Source: Tamarix chinensis (taxonomy: Eukaryota; Streptophyta; Magnoliopsida; Caryophyllales; Tamaricaceae). Taken from it: a stretch of 64,000 nt of DNA. Shown piece by piece: positions 21,301-32,931 of this stretch. The notes beneath the pieces are model-generated. The model ran no database searches. It worked only from the letters and a program-made list of their open reading frames with translations, and had not been told where the DNA came from. The stretch is from NCBI GenBank assembly GCA_030549775.1, contig CM060175.1, positions 67,323,745 through 67,387,744 on the forward strand, written 5' to 3'. Both the position numbers and the translations under genes were made by a program. Positions within the stretch are counted from its first letter, which is position 1. Every line of letters starts with the position of its first letter.

Positions 21301-24021
21301 CAGCATATTTCCAGAAGCAGTGTTAGAAGGGCGTATTTATGGGTGCACATATATATATACAAAAATGTGGGAGAAGTGTACTAGCAACAAAGGGTAACCA
21401 ATTTCTGCAATATGTTAAGAGATACTCCGCATCAGATTAACAATTTAACAGTCACCAAAAAAACCATCAACAATCTCCAAAGGAGACAAGTTATAATAGA
21501 CATTTTATAGCAACAGTGGAAAGCAAAGATTAACCTTGATCGTAATACAGAGAAAGAATCATCTGCATTTAACTGACACTACACCAGAAGAACATATAGA
21601 AAGAATATTTCATCAGTGAGGATACACTAGAAAAAGGCAAAGCAAAGATGACACAATAGGAATCCCATCTTTTGCAGAATTTGGGTAGGTCAACCACTAC
21701 TAGCCCCTAGTAACTTGTGGGCTAGTAGTAGATGGTTTCCGAAAGACCCCAGAAAATACCACATGAAGGGATTTGAATTTACGACCTTTAGGTACTCCAA
21801 CCCCATAGTCGTAAGGAGATACTAGTCATTACGGAAAAGCAAATGAACCAATAAGGAAAAGTTTTTTCTGATCATGCGTAGTATCCTGTGCCTTTAAAAG
21901 ACAACTGCAATGCCCAAGAATCGAGACCACAAAGACTTCATTTATGACAGGTGTCAGCTCCAGGAAGGATACTTCAGACATTCAGAAAAATCAAGATAGA
22001 TTATAGAGAGAGACTAATGCTCATCCAGACAAGAGTAAGGGAAGCACGACAACAAAATTGACAGGCCCAAAGATGGTAAGGAGAACAGGCCAATCAAAAT
22101 GTATATACTCATTTTGAAAAAAGGACAAACAAATGACAAGAAGACTGCTCCAGCTCAACAATCGGGAAATTAAATAAATAAATAAAGCTGTAGTAGCCAA
22201 CTCTTCTTTTCTGCAAGAAGATGGAGTATCCAAAAACAAGAATCTCTCATGTGTTCCCTTTTTTTTGACTTGTCCTGACCCAAAATGGACATTGGAGAAG
22301 AGCAGGAACAATGATCCACCAAATCAACTGATAAGATCTTATTTCCTTAAATGGGAATGAATCAAGCTACCCAGCATAGGTAAACATAAAAATCACTATT
22401 ATATATACTGAAATTAGAAATCAAGTTCTGCCACATATGGGGTTCATAAACTAAGAAATACCAATTAACAACCCTTCAGGAATTTTTAAACACATATATA
22501 AAATGTAATGTTCTTTGTTCGTCATATGATTTATCTAATTAAAATCAAATTTCCTCTAAAATAGCACATCATTTCCACATGGGCTATCAAAGTGCATATC
22601 GGTTGGCCAAAAAACAAAACACAAACACTAATCCTTCCTGAGATGATCAGTATTCCTCGCTACAAATCAAAAAAGCAATGCACTAAAATATTCATGAAAA
22701 GGACAGACAAGCAGTAGCAACAGGACAGTGCAACGTCCTCAACAATCTACTTTTCTCAATATTGTACCCCAAAAAATTGTTTCAGCCATGCCAAAAGTAT
22801 AATCCAGGTAAGATAGGGTATAATCAACATAAATATGAAGAATCACTCCAGCACTACATGACGGGTTAACAAAGATACTATGAAGGGATTATGCAATTAA
22901 ATAAAGGGTGTGCTCGTTGGAAAGGGAAACAAAGAAGGAACCTGTACTTGAAAACCTAGCCAGGAAGCAACGTTTTGCCATATTTAAATATCCCAGCAGC
23001 AAAACTACATGGAGCATTCGCTTTTAATTTAGTTCTATTTAACAAAACCTCTTTACCTTTTCCCCAATAAAAGAAGACATTTTTACTCCATTACAACTTT
23101 TCAAATATATCACCGACGTTTCCCTACGTTCCCAAATCACAATTATATAACCAACGTAATTCATTTCATGATACCATAGAGCACAAGGAACACATCAATA
23201 GTGAACAATGAACAGTTCCAATGGGTCTACATAGATCAGAAGAGACAACTATTCACACCAGATTTTGGCTTACAACAAAGAATTTCGAGACCAAATAAAT
23301 TAAGTAGATTAATGACAATACGCAAACAAGATTGAAAAATAATAAAATTCCATTGTGCAAAGAAACCCAGCAAATTTCCATAAAGATAAAAAGATGATAT
23401 AAGCCAATTTCGTTTCAAGAAAGCCAAAGCAAATTATAAGAGCCAAATGCGAATAAGACAGCAATTACAGAGGAAAATGCCTAAGAATCAAAATTTTCAC
23501 TCCTTTGTAACCTTTTTTTTTCTTTAAATAGAGAGAGAGAGACCCATAAATACTTACTTGTTACCCCTAATTTGGAACCAAGTCTCAGCGCACTGTTTAT
23601 GGGCAGCAGCCAAATCATCCTTGCATGAACATCCCAATTCAATGGGGATACCAGATTCGAAGTTCGACCCATCAAAGCTCAAGTGACAAATTCTACAATC
23701 CCTCTTTACTTTATCTAAATGTACTTTCGTCTCGTCTAATTCTCCACTTTCCAGATCCACAAACTCCACTGAACACTCCGACACAGACGACCTTCTTCCC
23801 TTATCATTCACCCCGAGAATCTCTGTCCCAGAAGATTCGGTCGGGCATCTGCGCTGTTGGTGGTGTCGCTCGTCGTCTTCCCTGAAGTGGTTGCAAGCGC
23901 AGTCGGCATCAGAGTACTGCAGGCTGTCATCATCGGAAGAGGAAGAGGCAGCGACTCCGTATCTCCGGTGACTAAGATGCTCAACGTCGATATGGGATTT
24001 CTGTATAACTGTATCCATCAT
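18385..24021 (-). CDS. RING-CH (MARCH-type) membrane-anchored E3 ubiquitin ligase, two coding exons
   Basis: CDS is complement(join(18385..18616,23558..24021)): 231 residues. The donor reads AA|GTAAGT (intron from 23557) and the acceptor TACAG|AACTTG (exon from 18616); joining gives WFQIRGNKTCEICGSTARNV, the expected continuous RING-CH. Zinc ligands C109, C112, C131, C133, H141, C144, C157 and C160 form the C4HC3 pattern (CRICH, CSC, HKQC, CEIC). The N-terminal 100 residues are acidic and Ser-rich, probably disordered. Residues 208-226 (LNFLLACMVFAFVISWL) form one transmembrane helix next to the C-terminus. By family knowledge such proteins recruit an E2 through RING-CH and ubiquitinate membrane or secretory-pathway proteins; the substrate is unknown. 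The 4941-bp intron splits the domain at K155. The start is the first ATG of an open frame; CTTCTCAG a few bases upstream could be a 5'UTR splice acceptor. No defect is seen. Confidence 0.93.
20483..20955 (+). repeat. 189-bp tandem repeat, 2.5 copies
   Basis: Units start at 20483, 20672 and 20861 with GTAGTTTTCA, exactly 189 bp apart, and share GAACATAATTTCAGACATTG and TTCAGACCCGTCAATATACG. The second and third units are closer to each other than to the first, so the array grew stepwise. Confidence 0.95.
21660..21850 (-). mobile_element. Possible tRNA-derived SINE fragment in the intron
   Basis: On the minus strand GTACCTAAAGGTCGTAAATT followed by CAAATCCC resembles the spacing and B box of a tRNA-derived SINE head. 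A perfect 11-bp inverted repeat (ACTACTAGCCC at 21696-21706, GGGCTAGTAGT at 21719-21729) lies in its body. No target duplication was identified. Confidence 0.3.
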
Positions 24022-24507
24022 GTAAAAGCTGAGAAGGGAAAAGTCATCAATACATTACAATACAGACAAACAATGGGGATTTCCAGCAGCAATCTCGGCC
24101 AAAATTGCGGTGACTTCAGGGAATTTTCACCGTGATTAGGTTCCCAGTTAAGGTCTGTGGGTGAAGTAATTGGTGATTGCTCCCCTCCTCCGCCCTCCGA
24201 GCTTCCTGCCTGTCAGTCCATTGTCAATAGTCCACGTAGAGAGAGAAAGAAAAAGAGGAGTGTATAGTATTAAGTTATTAACTACAAACTAGGACTCTGG
24301 AGTAATACATGATGGACGAAATGGAGTCTATATTGCAGAGTAGGAACTAGGAAGAAAGCCAACAATAACTTTTTCTGCACAGAAGCAGTCGAGAAGGAGA
24401 GAGAGGCAGAAAAAAGGTGAGGCTTCGCCCAGACGCGCACGATCCACGGCCCCCACGAAAATGACAAAGCCTTGACAGTGGGGCATGGCAAATACTAGTA
24501 TACTACC
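24022..24507 (-). promoter_or_regulatory. 5' UTR and proximal promoter of the RING-CH gene
   Basis: Sequence between the ATG (24021) and the SINE at 24508. It includes purine/pyrimidine-rich DNA at 24236-24260 and 24380-24420, typical of plant 5' leaders. No unambiguous TATA box was found, so the transcription start is not placed. Confidence 0.4.
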
Positions 24508-24750
24508 TTGGAACCAAAAGGCGAAATCACTCACTCAGAGTCTCCAACCTGTCTGTCCAATCTGATTGAGGAAGGTAAATCACGGTATTCAACGGTCAGG
24601 GAGCAGGTGCCCACCCCCGTGGTGTCCACAAGGAGTCACCCACACATTAAAGGGTTGAAACTCTCACGCTGCGGCTGCCACGAATATCGAACCTGGGTCA
24701 CTTGAAACCAACTACCTGAACCTCGACCGGTGAGGTACGCCCGTGCGGGC
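24508..24750 (-). mobile_element. tRNA-derived SINE with 16-bp target duplication
   Basis: ATACTAGTATACTACC occurs at 24492-24507 and again at 24751-24766, a perfect 16-bp duplication around a 243-bp insert. On the minus strand the insert reads from GCCCGCACGGGCGTACCTCA, with CAGGTTCGATATTC as a Pol III B box about 60 bp in. The insert is much more GC-rich than its surroundings. The far end is T-rich rather than poly(A). It lies about 490 bp upstream of the RING-CH start codon, in the same orientation. Confidence 0.8.
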
Positions 24751-24766
24751 ATACTAGTATACTACC

Positions 24767-26423
24767 GTATAGAGTGTTCGTGTGATATTTGTTGATACTT
24801 GAGAGCATCCGAAATTTAAAGTTTCAATTATATTATTTAATTATTATTTTATTTTTCTTATTTTTATTAATTTATCTTAAATTTAATTTAATACTCTACA
24901 ATCACCAATCTTAAATTTATAAAACTCAATTACTTTTATCAATCACATCATCATCAATTATTTATATTTTATATTATTTAACATCTAATATAAGTAGAAG
25001 AATTAATAAAATAAATATAATTAGAGAAATAAATAAGATAAATTACATATAAAAAATATTAAAAATAGATATAGAATAGATATTATAAAAATTATTGGGC
25101 AAAAAATAATATATTTATAGACAAAAAAATTTTTGTTACCATTAATATTAACAGTTATATATATATATATATATATATATGTGTTCTAACAATAAAAATT
25201 AGGCTAAAAATATACTGAAAAGTATCAAAAATAAGATATGCGAAAATACCGAGGAGCTAATTTTTTTGAGATTGGGAGCCCTAAGTTTTTTAGGTTACAC
25301 CAAATTTGAGGATAATTTTTTTCTCTTCAACCACAACCTCAAATTTAAGGTCCTTACATTTAAAATTGAGATTCCTTTTTTTACACCACTACAGATGTTT
25401 AGATAGTCACGATCTATCTTAAAAAATAAATAGCCAATCCCATTAATAAAAATTTAAATTAATTAAATATTTAATTTGATAGATATAAATAATATCCGAT
25501 TTATAGAAATATATTTATGTTTAAAATAACATTATAAACAATAATTATTTAGAACCCTATACATAATAAAGTATTATTTGTAATTCTAAAATAATTATAC
25601 AATAACTCTAGTATCTATATAGTTTTTTAATGATCATTATAGTACAAAATTAAATTTAGTTATTAGTTCAAAAAATTCATTTATTTTATAGGTTCAAGAC
25701 TTGACATTGTATTTTAACATTCTTCAAAGATAATATAAGACACTAATATTAATGTGGACATGAATATTATCTTATGGCCCTTGTTTTTCAATATTTTATT
25801 ATAGAAACCTTTAAACTAAATTAGTTGAACACTCACACAAGAATTAAATATTTATCCAATCCTATAATTGTTTGATCCATATTTATTAATATCTAAATTT
25901 TCAACCATCCAATTTAGTTGATAAGATCATATATTCGATATATATATATCGTTACTTTTGAATGAACAACCCCAATATTATATAACTGGCTACACTCACT
26001 GATACCATAAATTAGACAATATGAGTGTGGTGTCATAATTAAATTAAATTATCTTAAATTTTACTTATTGAAAACATAAAATAACTATATCAAAATATTA
26101 CCGAGTTTTTTTCTATAAATATTTGCCTATATTGATATACTTTTTGTGCAAAATAAATTTTGGTGAAATACCGTCACAAATATTAATATATAATAATGGT
26201 AAAATATTGATACAATTATAGTAAAAGCATTATATCAAAAAATTTGAATTATTAATAGTAATAATAATGATAAAAACATCAAGAGTAATAGTGGTAAAAG
26301 TTAAGTTTAGTTGTGAAAATAATTACACTATAAAATATCATAATATATGATGAAACCTAATTATTACTATATTGAAATGCATAACAATATTTTACATAAT
26401 AATTTTTTATTCAAAAACATACT
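24767..26423. other. AT-rich intergenic DNA
   Basis: No coding frame or recognisable family. There is an (AT)n run at about 25154-25180. A second T/A-rich block with weak internal symmetry lies at 25250-25400 but has no clear ends. Confidence 0.5.
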
Positions 26424-27853
26424 ATAACACTCCTAATTTTTAAATTTATAAAACTAATAAAGAATATTAAAATATAGAAGCATAAAACCTATTATGAAGG
26501 TATTACTACCATACAAAGCAAGAGTGAACTGTCTGCCCACCTAACACACATAGTGAAAGGCTAATAAATCTATGTAAGCTAATTAAATGGTATAAAATAA
26601 ATTATAAATAACAAAATAATGTTTGCCAAATTATTATAGTACCTATATATGAAATCAAAATAACTTATTATAATATTAGTCCATAAAAGGAAATGTATAA
26701 ATATAGTACAAAAACCAATGAAACTTAAATGAAATAGTAACTCTAGATAGCCAACATACACGACCAAAATAGCTCACTTAGACATAGTTATCATAGTTCC
26801 TCCACTCTAAGCTACATAGTTCCCCTTTAAGAATCAAAGATGTCCTCAACCTACACTAGACCATTTGTTCACCCGATTCATAATATCAAGATCACCTTAG
26901 GGTCCTATTTAACAACCAAGTCAACATGGGACTAACGTTGAGTAAGCCAACATACACCACCAAAATACAAGGCTCATAAAATAATTTACATCCATAGTAT
27001 AATACAAGCATAACAAGCATGATGAATTATATATATGGTGAGTCATATAAAATATTATCACATAGCTACACACACACTTAAAATTAAAATGATGTATTAT
27101 TTTCCCTCTAATCTAAGTTCACCATATAACCCAACATAATCATTTTAATAACTTGAATGGAATAATTTTAATCCTTAGAAATTGATTTATGGAACAAATC
27201 AAACAATACTAATGATGGCATTTCGTTGCAAATAACATCCATAAGAGAATCACACATAGGATACCCAAGAGAACATTCTCTCCCAAGGGTTCCCCACTTA
27301 GATCATTCAATCTTTAAGTGTACATACTCATAAATAGACTATGTATGATATTATAAATTAGACATAGAGCCTTATTAGCTCTTCGCTAATCAAAATAAAG
27401 ATACGATGGACTATAATCACCAATTGACCTAATATATATAGCCAGCACAACCAAATAAGTAAGGCATTGTAAACCCCTCCCTAGGGGGTCAACCCTAACA
27501 AACACCTAAATCCCAACTCAATATAGTTCCTCTTTTAATTGTTAATGTAGTATTCTACCATGAACAACAATTACACACCCTATTGGCAAGTCCAAACAAT
27601 CCATTTTACAATACAACTTCTTTTACTAGAATCATTGTATGCCAAAAGCCCTTCTTGGGTAGAAAATTTTATTCCATTATTTCACCTAATACCACATAGA
27701 AGATTAAGCCTTTTCTAGACAACAAACATCAATAATAAAATGCATGCTAAATGATAATTAGCAATGTCCATCATAACCATAATATTACATATATTTTTTC
27801 AGACACTTAGTCATTGCCACATAGACATTATTTTTTATTATATTCCAGATATG
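26424..27853 (-). mobile_element. LTR remnant, minus strand (3' portion)
   Basis: Read on the minus strand the segment ends AGGAGTGTTATA at 26424, like the termini of the plus-strand LTRs. ATGCTTCT and GGTAGTAATACC lie upstream, equivalent to the CTTCCGCT and GGCGGTAATA motifs. The central part is mildly GC-richer and lacks coding frames. The left end of the LTR is not recognisable, probably because the solo LTR inserted at 27859 disrupts it. Confidence 0.45.
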
Positions 27854-28924
27854 AAAACTGTAATACCCCGTATTTTCGAAACCTAATTTTATTAATCCCA
27901 ATGATTTTATTAGCGTAATTTGATGTAAATATTTAATTATTTTAATTTCGATTCGTTTTATGGATTTATCGACGTTTTCGAATTCATAATTGAATTTAAT
28001 TAATCGTTGTCGTTGCGAACCATTTTAGATGAATTCGTTCACGACCATGATTTTATTATATTCTTATGATTTCGATTTTCGGTTAAAAATATATATTTTC
28101 ATTCTTTCTCGTGTTTTGATTTTTAATATTTTAGATTCGTTTCCGATTATAACTTCGTCGTACGACTTTATTTTGGAGTTATATTTCGTTAACGAGATAT
28201 ATTATTTAAATTATAAAATTTCGGTTTAAATAGTTAAAGTTATTTTAATAATTTTATCCGTAGAAAATATTTCCGACTTTAAATTTATTCGTTTTTAAAA
28301 ATCGTTAATATGTTCGGGAAGTTTTAAATTAAAAAGATTTTCGGAGTTTATTTGTGAATTTCCTTCCAGAATTAATTTTCTTCCGTTTTACGATTTTTGG
28401 TTTACGGAAAATCGATTTCGGGAATTATTTAAATTAGTCTCGATTTATTAGAATTTAATTTAAATATTTACTTTTATACTTTTAGTATTTATTTTATATG
28501 TGTATTTAAATAAAAAAAATAAAAATAAAAAAAAAACCCGAGCCCTACCCGACCGGTGCCCGACCCCCCTCTTCTTTTCCTTTTCTCTTCTTCTCTTTCT
28601 CTTCTCTTCTCTCCTTCCCGTGCTCCCTGTTTTCTGCGCCAGAAACCCCAGCCCCGACCTCCTCCTCCCTGCTCCTCCTTCGTCGATCGCTCGCCAGCCA
28701 CCGCCGGCCACAACGGGCGACGCGACTGACCGCCACCAGCCACACACAGCAGTCGAAGAAGGCGGCAGCAACCGCGCGCTGCAACAGCGACGAGCAGCAA
28801 ACGCAGGCTGCGCCGCCATCGCCCGGCCACCGTCGACATCTCCCGACCACCGGCGAGCCACCCCCGGTCCCCGACGAAGCTTCTCCAGACTTCCTTTGCT
28901 CCGATTTCGTTGATTTTCGTTTGG

Positions 28925-28932
28925 TATAAATA
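28925..28932 (+). promoter_or_regulatory. LTR TATA box
   Basis: TATAAATA directly follows the pyrimidine- and GC-rich block, as at 2791 and 58665. Confidence 0.5.
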
Positions 28933-30548
28933 TCCGAAAACCCTAATATTAATTTGATTAATTGAGTGTGATTTAGCTTGTGATAAGCTAAATTAATTGT
29001 TGTATTATGTATATATGTGCTGTAAGATTGATTTGGATATGTTAATTGTATGGTTTGTGTTGAAAATTTGGGAAATTGAATTTTAGGCCGGGTTATGCCC
29101 AAATTTTTCGAATCCGTCCAATTTGGCGATTTTGGATAAATTGATTATACAATATGTTTTTAAATGTATTTAATTTTATGTTGGAACCGTCAATTTGAGA
29201 AATTTATGCGGAATCAATCGGAATTTGATTTCTAGGTCAAAATTCGTGTGTGTTGAAATTGGGTTGCGTAATTGAGTCGTTTCGCTCAATTGATTTTACA
29301 ATATCGTTTTAAATGTATTTAATTTCATATCGGGAGTGTTGATTTGGGAAAATGGTACGTAATTAATCGAAATTGGATTTTTAGGTCAAATTTCTTGCGG
29401 AACTAAATTGGATTGTGTAATCGGGTCGTTTTATTCAATTGATTATACAATTTATATTAGAATATATTTAATTACATTTCCGAACCGTCAATTTATATAT
29501 TTTAGCAAGAATTGATCGAATTTGCGTTACGGGCTCAAAAACCCTAATTGTACTAAATTGGGTATTTCTTTTAGCGGTTTTGATCAATTGAGTATCTGAT
29601 ATGTTATAAAATATGTCTAATTGCATTTCTAAATATTCAATTTAATTAAATTAATAGAATTCAACCGAATTGCATTTTCGGGCCTAAAACCCTAGATTTC
29701 AAGTGAGATTATGAAATTGGTTATTTGTATAATTTTTTTTCTAAAATTAAATTTATATAAGTAGTTGAAATGATCCTAATTGTATTCTAATACCTTTAAT
29801 TGGAATTAATTGATTTGAATTATCTGAGTTTGTGTCGTGGGCTTTAAAACCCTAATCTTCGGGGATTGTTTTATAAAATCGATTGTGCTGTGTGTCTTTT
29901 ATCAAATCGATTTCTGTCTTTCGGTTTTAAATCATTTGATTTATATTTTAATCTTAAATCTTAATAGAGCTATGCTCTTGAGTCCTAAGTTCTGGACGCG
30001 TTTTTCAAGAAAGATCGTTTGTCTCTGTTTGTGTTTATTTAATTAGAATATGTGAATTATTAATTGATAAGATAGTTTCTAACCTAGTTCCGATTTTTAT
30101 CGGCGATCTAGGAAAACTTTCTCGTGGATTGTTGAGCCTTCGATAGCTCTCCCTCTTTCTCAATTTGCTTAGCTAGCTTCGGATTGAGGTAAGTCACTAC
30201 TTACCTTTAATTATGATGGAATCTGGATGTATTTCTGTTCCCAGTGGAAAGGTGATAAGTATGCCTATCGATTATTTAATCAAGTCAAGTGTATGTTGTG
30301 TTCTGTGTGGTAATTGCATATATGCACGAATTTTATAGCCTCAATGCCAATGCGTGTTAGTATGATGTTTGATTATGATATGTATTTGAGTATGTGAAGG
30401 GTTAAGTATGGATTGATATTATATGATACCCTATGTTGTATCTTTATGCCATGGAATTATTTATGTGGGCCTGATTTACGGTTGGCTAAAATCACTGAAT
30501 AAGATACTAATCATTTAAAGTGGAAGATCACGTGAGTTGGGCCGAGGT

Positions 30549-31062
30549 GTAGGGTCCGTTCCACCGGACGATAATAGTGGCTCGGGTGTGTTGTCCCCGA
30601 GAGGTGCTTCAAGCCGTTCCACCGGTTCAGAATAGTGGCTCAGGAGCGTTTTGCCCTGAGAGGTGTAGAGTCCATTCCACCGGATGATAATAGTGGCTCA
30701 GGTGACTTGTCCCTGAGAGGTGCTTCAGTCCGTTCCACCGGATTAAGAATAGTGGGGCCCTATACTCATCGTGAAAAAGAATATGGTATAAATTAAGTAA
30801 TGAATAAGACACTAATTATTTAAAGTGGAAGATTACGTGAGTCAGGACCAGGTGTAGGATCCGTTCCACCGGATGATAATAGTGGCTCGGGTGTGTTGTC
30901 CCCGAGAGGTGCTTCAAGCCGTTCCACCGGTTCAGAATAGTGGCTCAGGAGCGTTTTGCCCTGAGAGGTGTAGGATCCGTTCCACCGGATGATAATAGTG
31001 GCTCGGGTGTGTTGTCCCCGAGAGGTGCTTCAGACCGTTCCACCGGTTTAAGAATAGTGGGG
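30549..31062 (+). repeat. Array of eight CCACCGG..AATAGTGG modules with intervening hairpins
   Basis: Two higher-order units about 305 bp apart each hold four modules spaced about 55-60 bp. Each module has GTTCCACCGG, a short variable stretch, then AATAGTGG. Between modules lie short perfect stems: CTCGGG with CCCGAG, or CTCAGG with CCTGAG. Each higher-order unit opens with a leader (TAAAGTGGAAGAT) that also precedes the arrays of the other two LTRs. Confidence 0.9.
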
Positions 31063-31645
31063 TCCCTGAACTCATCGTAAATAATAAAATCGAATGTAAT
31101 AATGATTATCATTGGATTGTTAGATTGGTGTTACTTAGCATGCTATCGTGATTTCTTGTACGCTTGTATCTTATGTGTTTTATGTTTATTTCCATGAGTT
31201 TGGTAGTATTGATTTACTCAGTACCGGACCCGTACTGATGCTACCTTGATTGAATGGGTCCTGTGATGATCCACTGATGGTGGGGAGCAGATCTCTTGTG
31301 CAGGTTTCAGTTCGAATATTATTTTTGGGTGGAAGACTTGACTTGAGAGAGTAGGCAAATCCGAAATTTAATCTATCGGGTTTTGTCTCATATTAACTGT
31401 ATTTGTATTTAGAATTCTCAAGTATTGTATTTAAAATTCAAGGGTATTGTAATTTAACTTTCAATTTCTCGTACTCTGATAAGCTTTTAAAATTCGGATT
31501 TATTTTACAGGTTCCGCTGATTGATTCAGCGATGAATTTATTTAGTGAATTGATTCACTTGCCATCTGCCTGTGGATATCTCCTTGTGGGAGTTTATCCT
31601 TACGACATTGATGTTTGAAGTTTTATTTGACAGGTTTTAGCCTTG

Positions 31646-31690
31646 CATCTAGCATAAGATAGATGGTGGACATTTATCTTGTGTTAGATG
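31646..31690 (+). other. Conserved LTR-terminal stem-loop, copy 4
   Basis: Arms CATCTAGCATAAGATA (31646-31661) and TATCTTGTGTTAGATG (31675-31690) form a 16-bp stem with two G-U wobbles and a 13-nt loop. TGGCGGTAACATT follows, and the LTR ends 90 bp later. Confidence 0.7.
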
Positions 31691-31785
31691 TGGCGGTAAC
31701 ATTCCCCAAATTCTCTCCTAGCTTCCGCTTTATCCTTTCAGAAATTTTTTTTTTCAGGAGTGAATTTTGAGGGTGTTACAAAAAC

Positions 31786-32931
31786 TTATCAAGATACCAT
31801 GAGATTATGTTTGGGTAATTAGTTATAATTTTATTAATACCAAAATGCATCGTATTATATTCCAAATATGACAACTTATACCAACAACCTATTTAATCTC
31901 TCCTATACTATTCCGTACTTCCTATCATATGAGCTATTGATGCATATTGATAAATAAATTTGGTCATGCTAAGTGCTGATGATAGAGTTGGGTGAGATTC
32001 CAACAAAATAGAAAATAAAGAGAGATGAGAAATGGGATGAATATGACTTAATCTTTAAATCCATACAAGATTAGGCACTTACACAAACCAATCAAAGTTT
32101 CAACACTTGATATAAATTATGTAAGATTTTAGAGAATGAAACAAGACTATACACTAAACCTTGAGTGGTTGTATGATTTTTGAAACATTGAGATAATGCC
32201 AAAGGGTAGTGTTTGCATTCCTTCGGCCATTTACTCCTATATAGAGAGCATTAGGATTTAGAAAAATTACAAACTACACTACTAACCCTTAGAGGGCTAA
32301 CTTGATTACAATATAACCATTGGACACACTAATACAACTTAAACTAAGGTTGTAAAACTAACCAAAACACAATCATATAGAGGAGCTAAAATTTTGAACC
32401 CCTTTATAGCTCTCCATCACAAAATAGCTAAGAAGACTAGACTTACAACCTATTACTGGTACTTAGAAAATATAAATTATACTTTAGGAAAGTCTAACAA
32501 TGTATAACTAAAATAAGCAAATAATAAGTTTATTGAGTAACTCATTGCTAGTTGGTTTTGAGATCTAAAAAGAGGGGTGCTTCCTCCATGATTTAAGATT
32601 AGTTTGAGGCCTTGAAATTCCCATAGTACTGTTCCCAAAATCCCTTCACATCAGGTCATGAATTGAAGTAAAAAAAAATCTAAAAAGTGGTACTACAGCA
32701 ACCTGAGTTACTATAGCAATTAAAGTTTTGGCTCTTCCAAACCATATTCAAGCTATATTGGAGTCATTAAAGGGTGTTGAGTTGATGAATTTTAACTTGG
32801 TGTTTCATGGATTTCATGGCTTCTAACAATCTAGCTTATCCATTAATCCAAGTGAGAAGAGTTATGAATTCTTCTACCCTATGAAAATTAATAAGTAAAT
32901 TATCATCATCATTCAAGGGGGTGCTCCTTCA
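31786..32931. other. Intergenic DNA, no gene recognised
   Basis: AT-rich, without long frames. The block at 31980-32700 has the texture of decayed retroelement sequence, but no domain or terminus could be identified. Confidence 0.4.

Larger units (their letters stand above)
18617..23557 (-). other. 4941-bp intron of the RING-CH gene
   Basis: Bounded by GTAAGT (complement of 23552-23557) and CAG (complement of 18617-18619). It contains a 189-bp tandem repeat (20483-20955) and a possible SINE (21660-21850). No further coding exon is needed to complete the protein. Frames inside it match no family I know. Confidence 0.85.
27859..31780 (+). mobile_element. Solo LTR, 3.9 kb, with AAAAC target duplication
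   Basis: It begins TGTAATACCCC at 27859 and ends GAGGGTGTTACA at 31780. AAAAC flanks both sides (27854-27858 and 31781-31785). There is no primer site, polypurine tract or coding region between the ends, so it is a solo LTR left by LTR-LTR recombination. Internal order is AT-rich start, C/T- and GC-rich block (28535-28910), TATAAATA at 28925, four degenerate repeats with AAAACCCTAA in the 29-30 kb part, the hairpin array at 30549-31062, and the terminal stem-loop. The overlapping Arg/Ser-rich frames at 28460-29102 come from the GC-rich block and are not genes. Confidence 0.9.

Noticed and set aside
23625..24135. Plus-strand frames over the RING-CH first exon
   Set aside because: Antisense shadows of a well-supported exon.
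28460..29102. Several overlapping frames up to 185 codons
   Set aside because: Located in the GC-rich block of a solo LTR; frames overlap on both strands and match no protein family.
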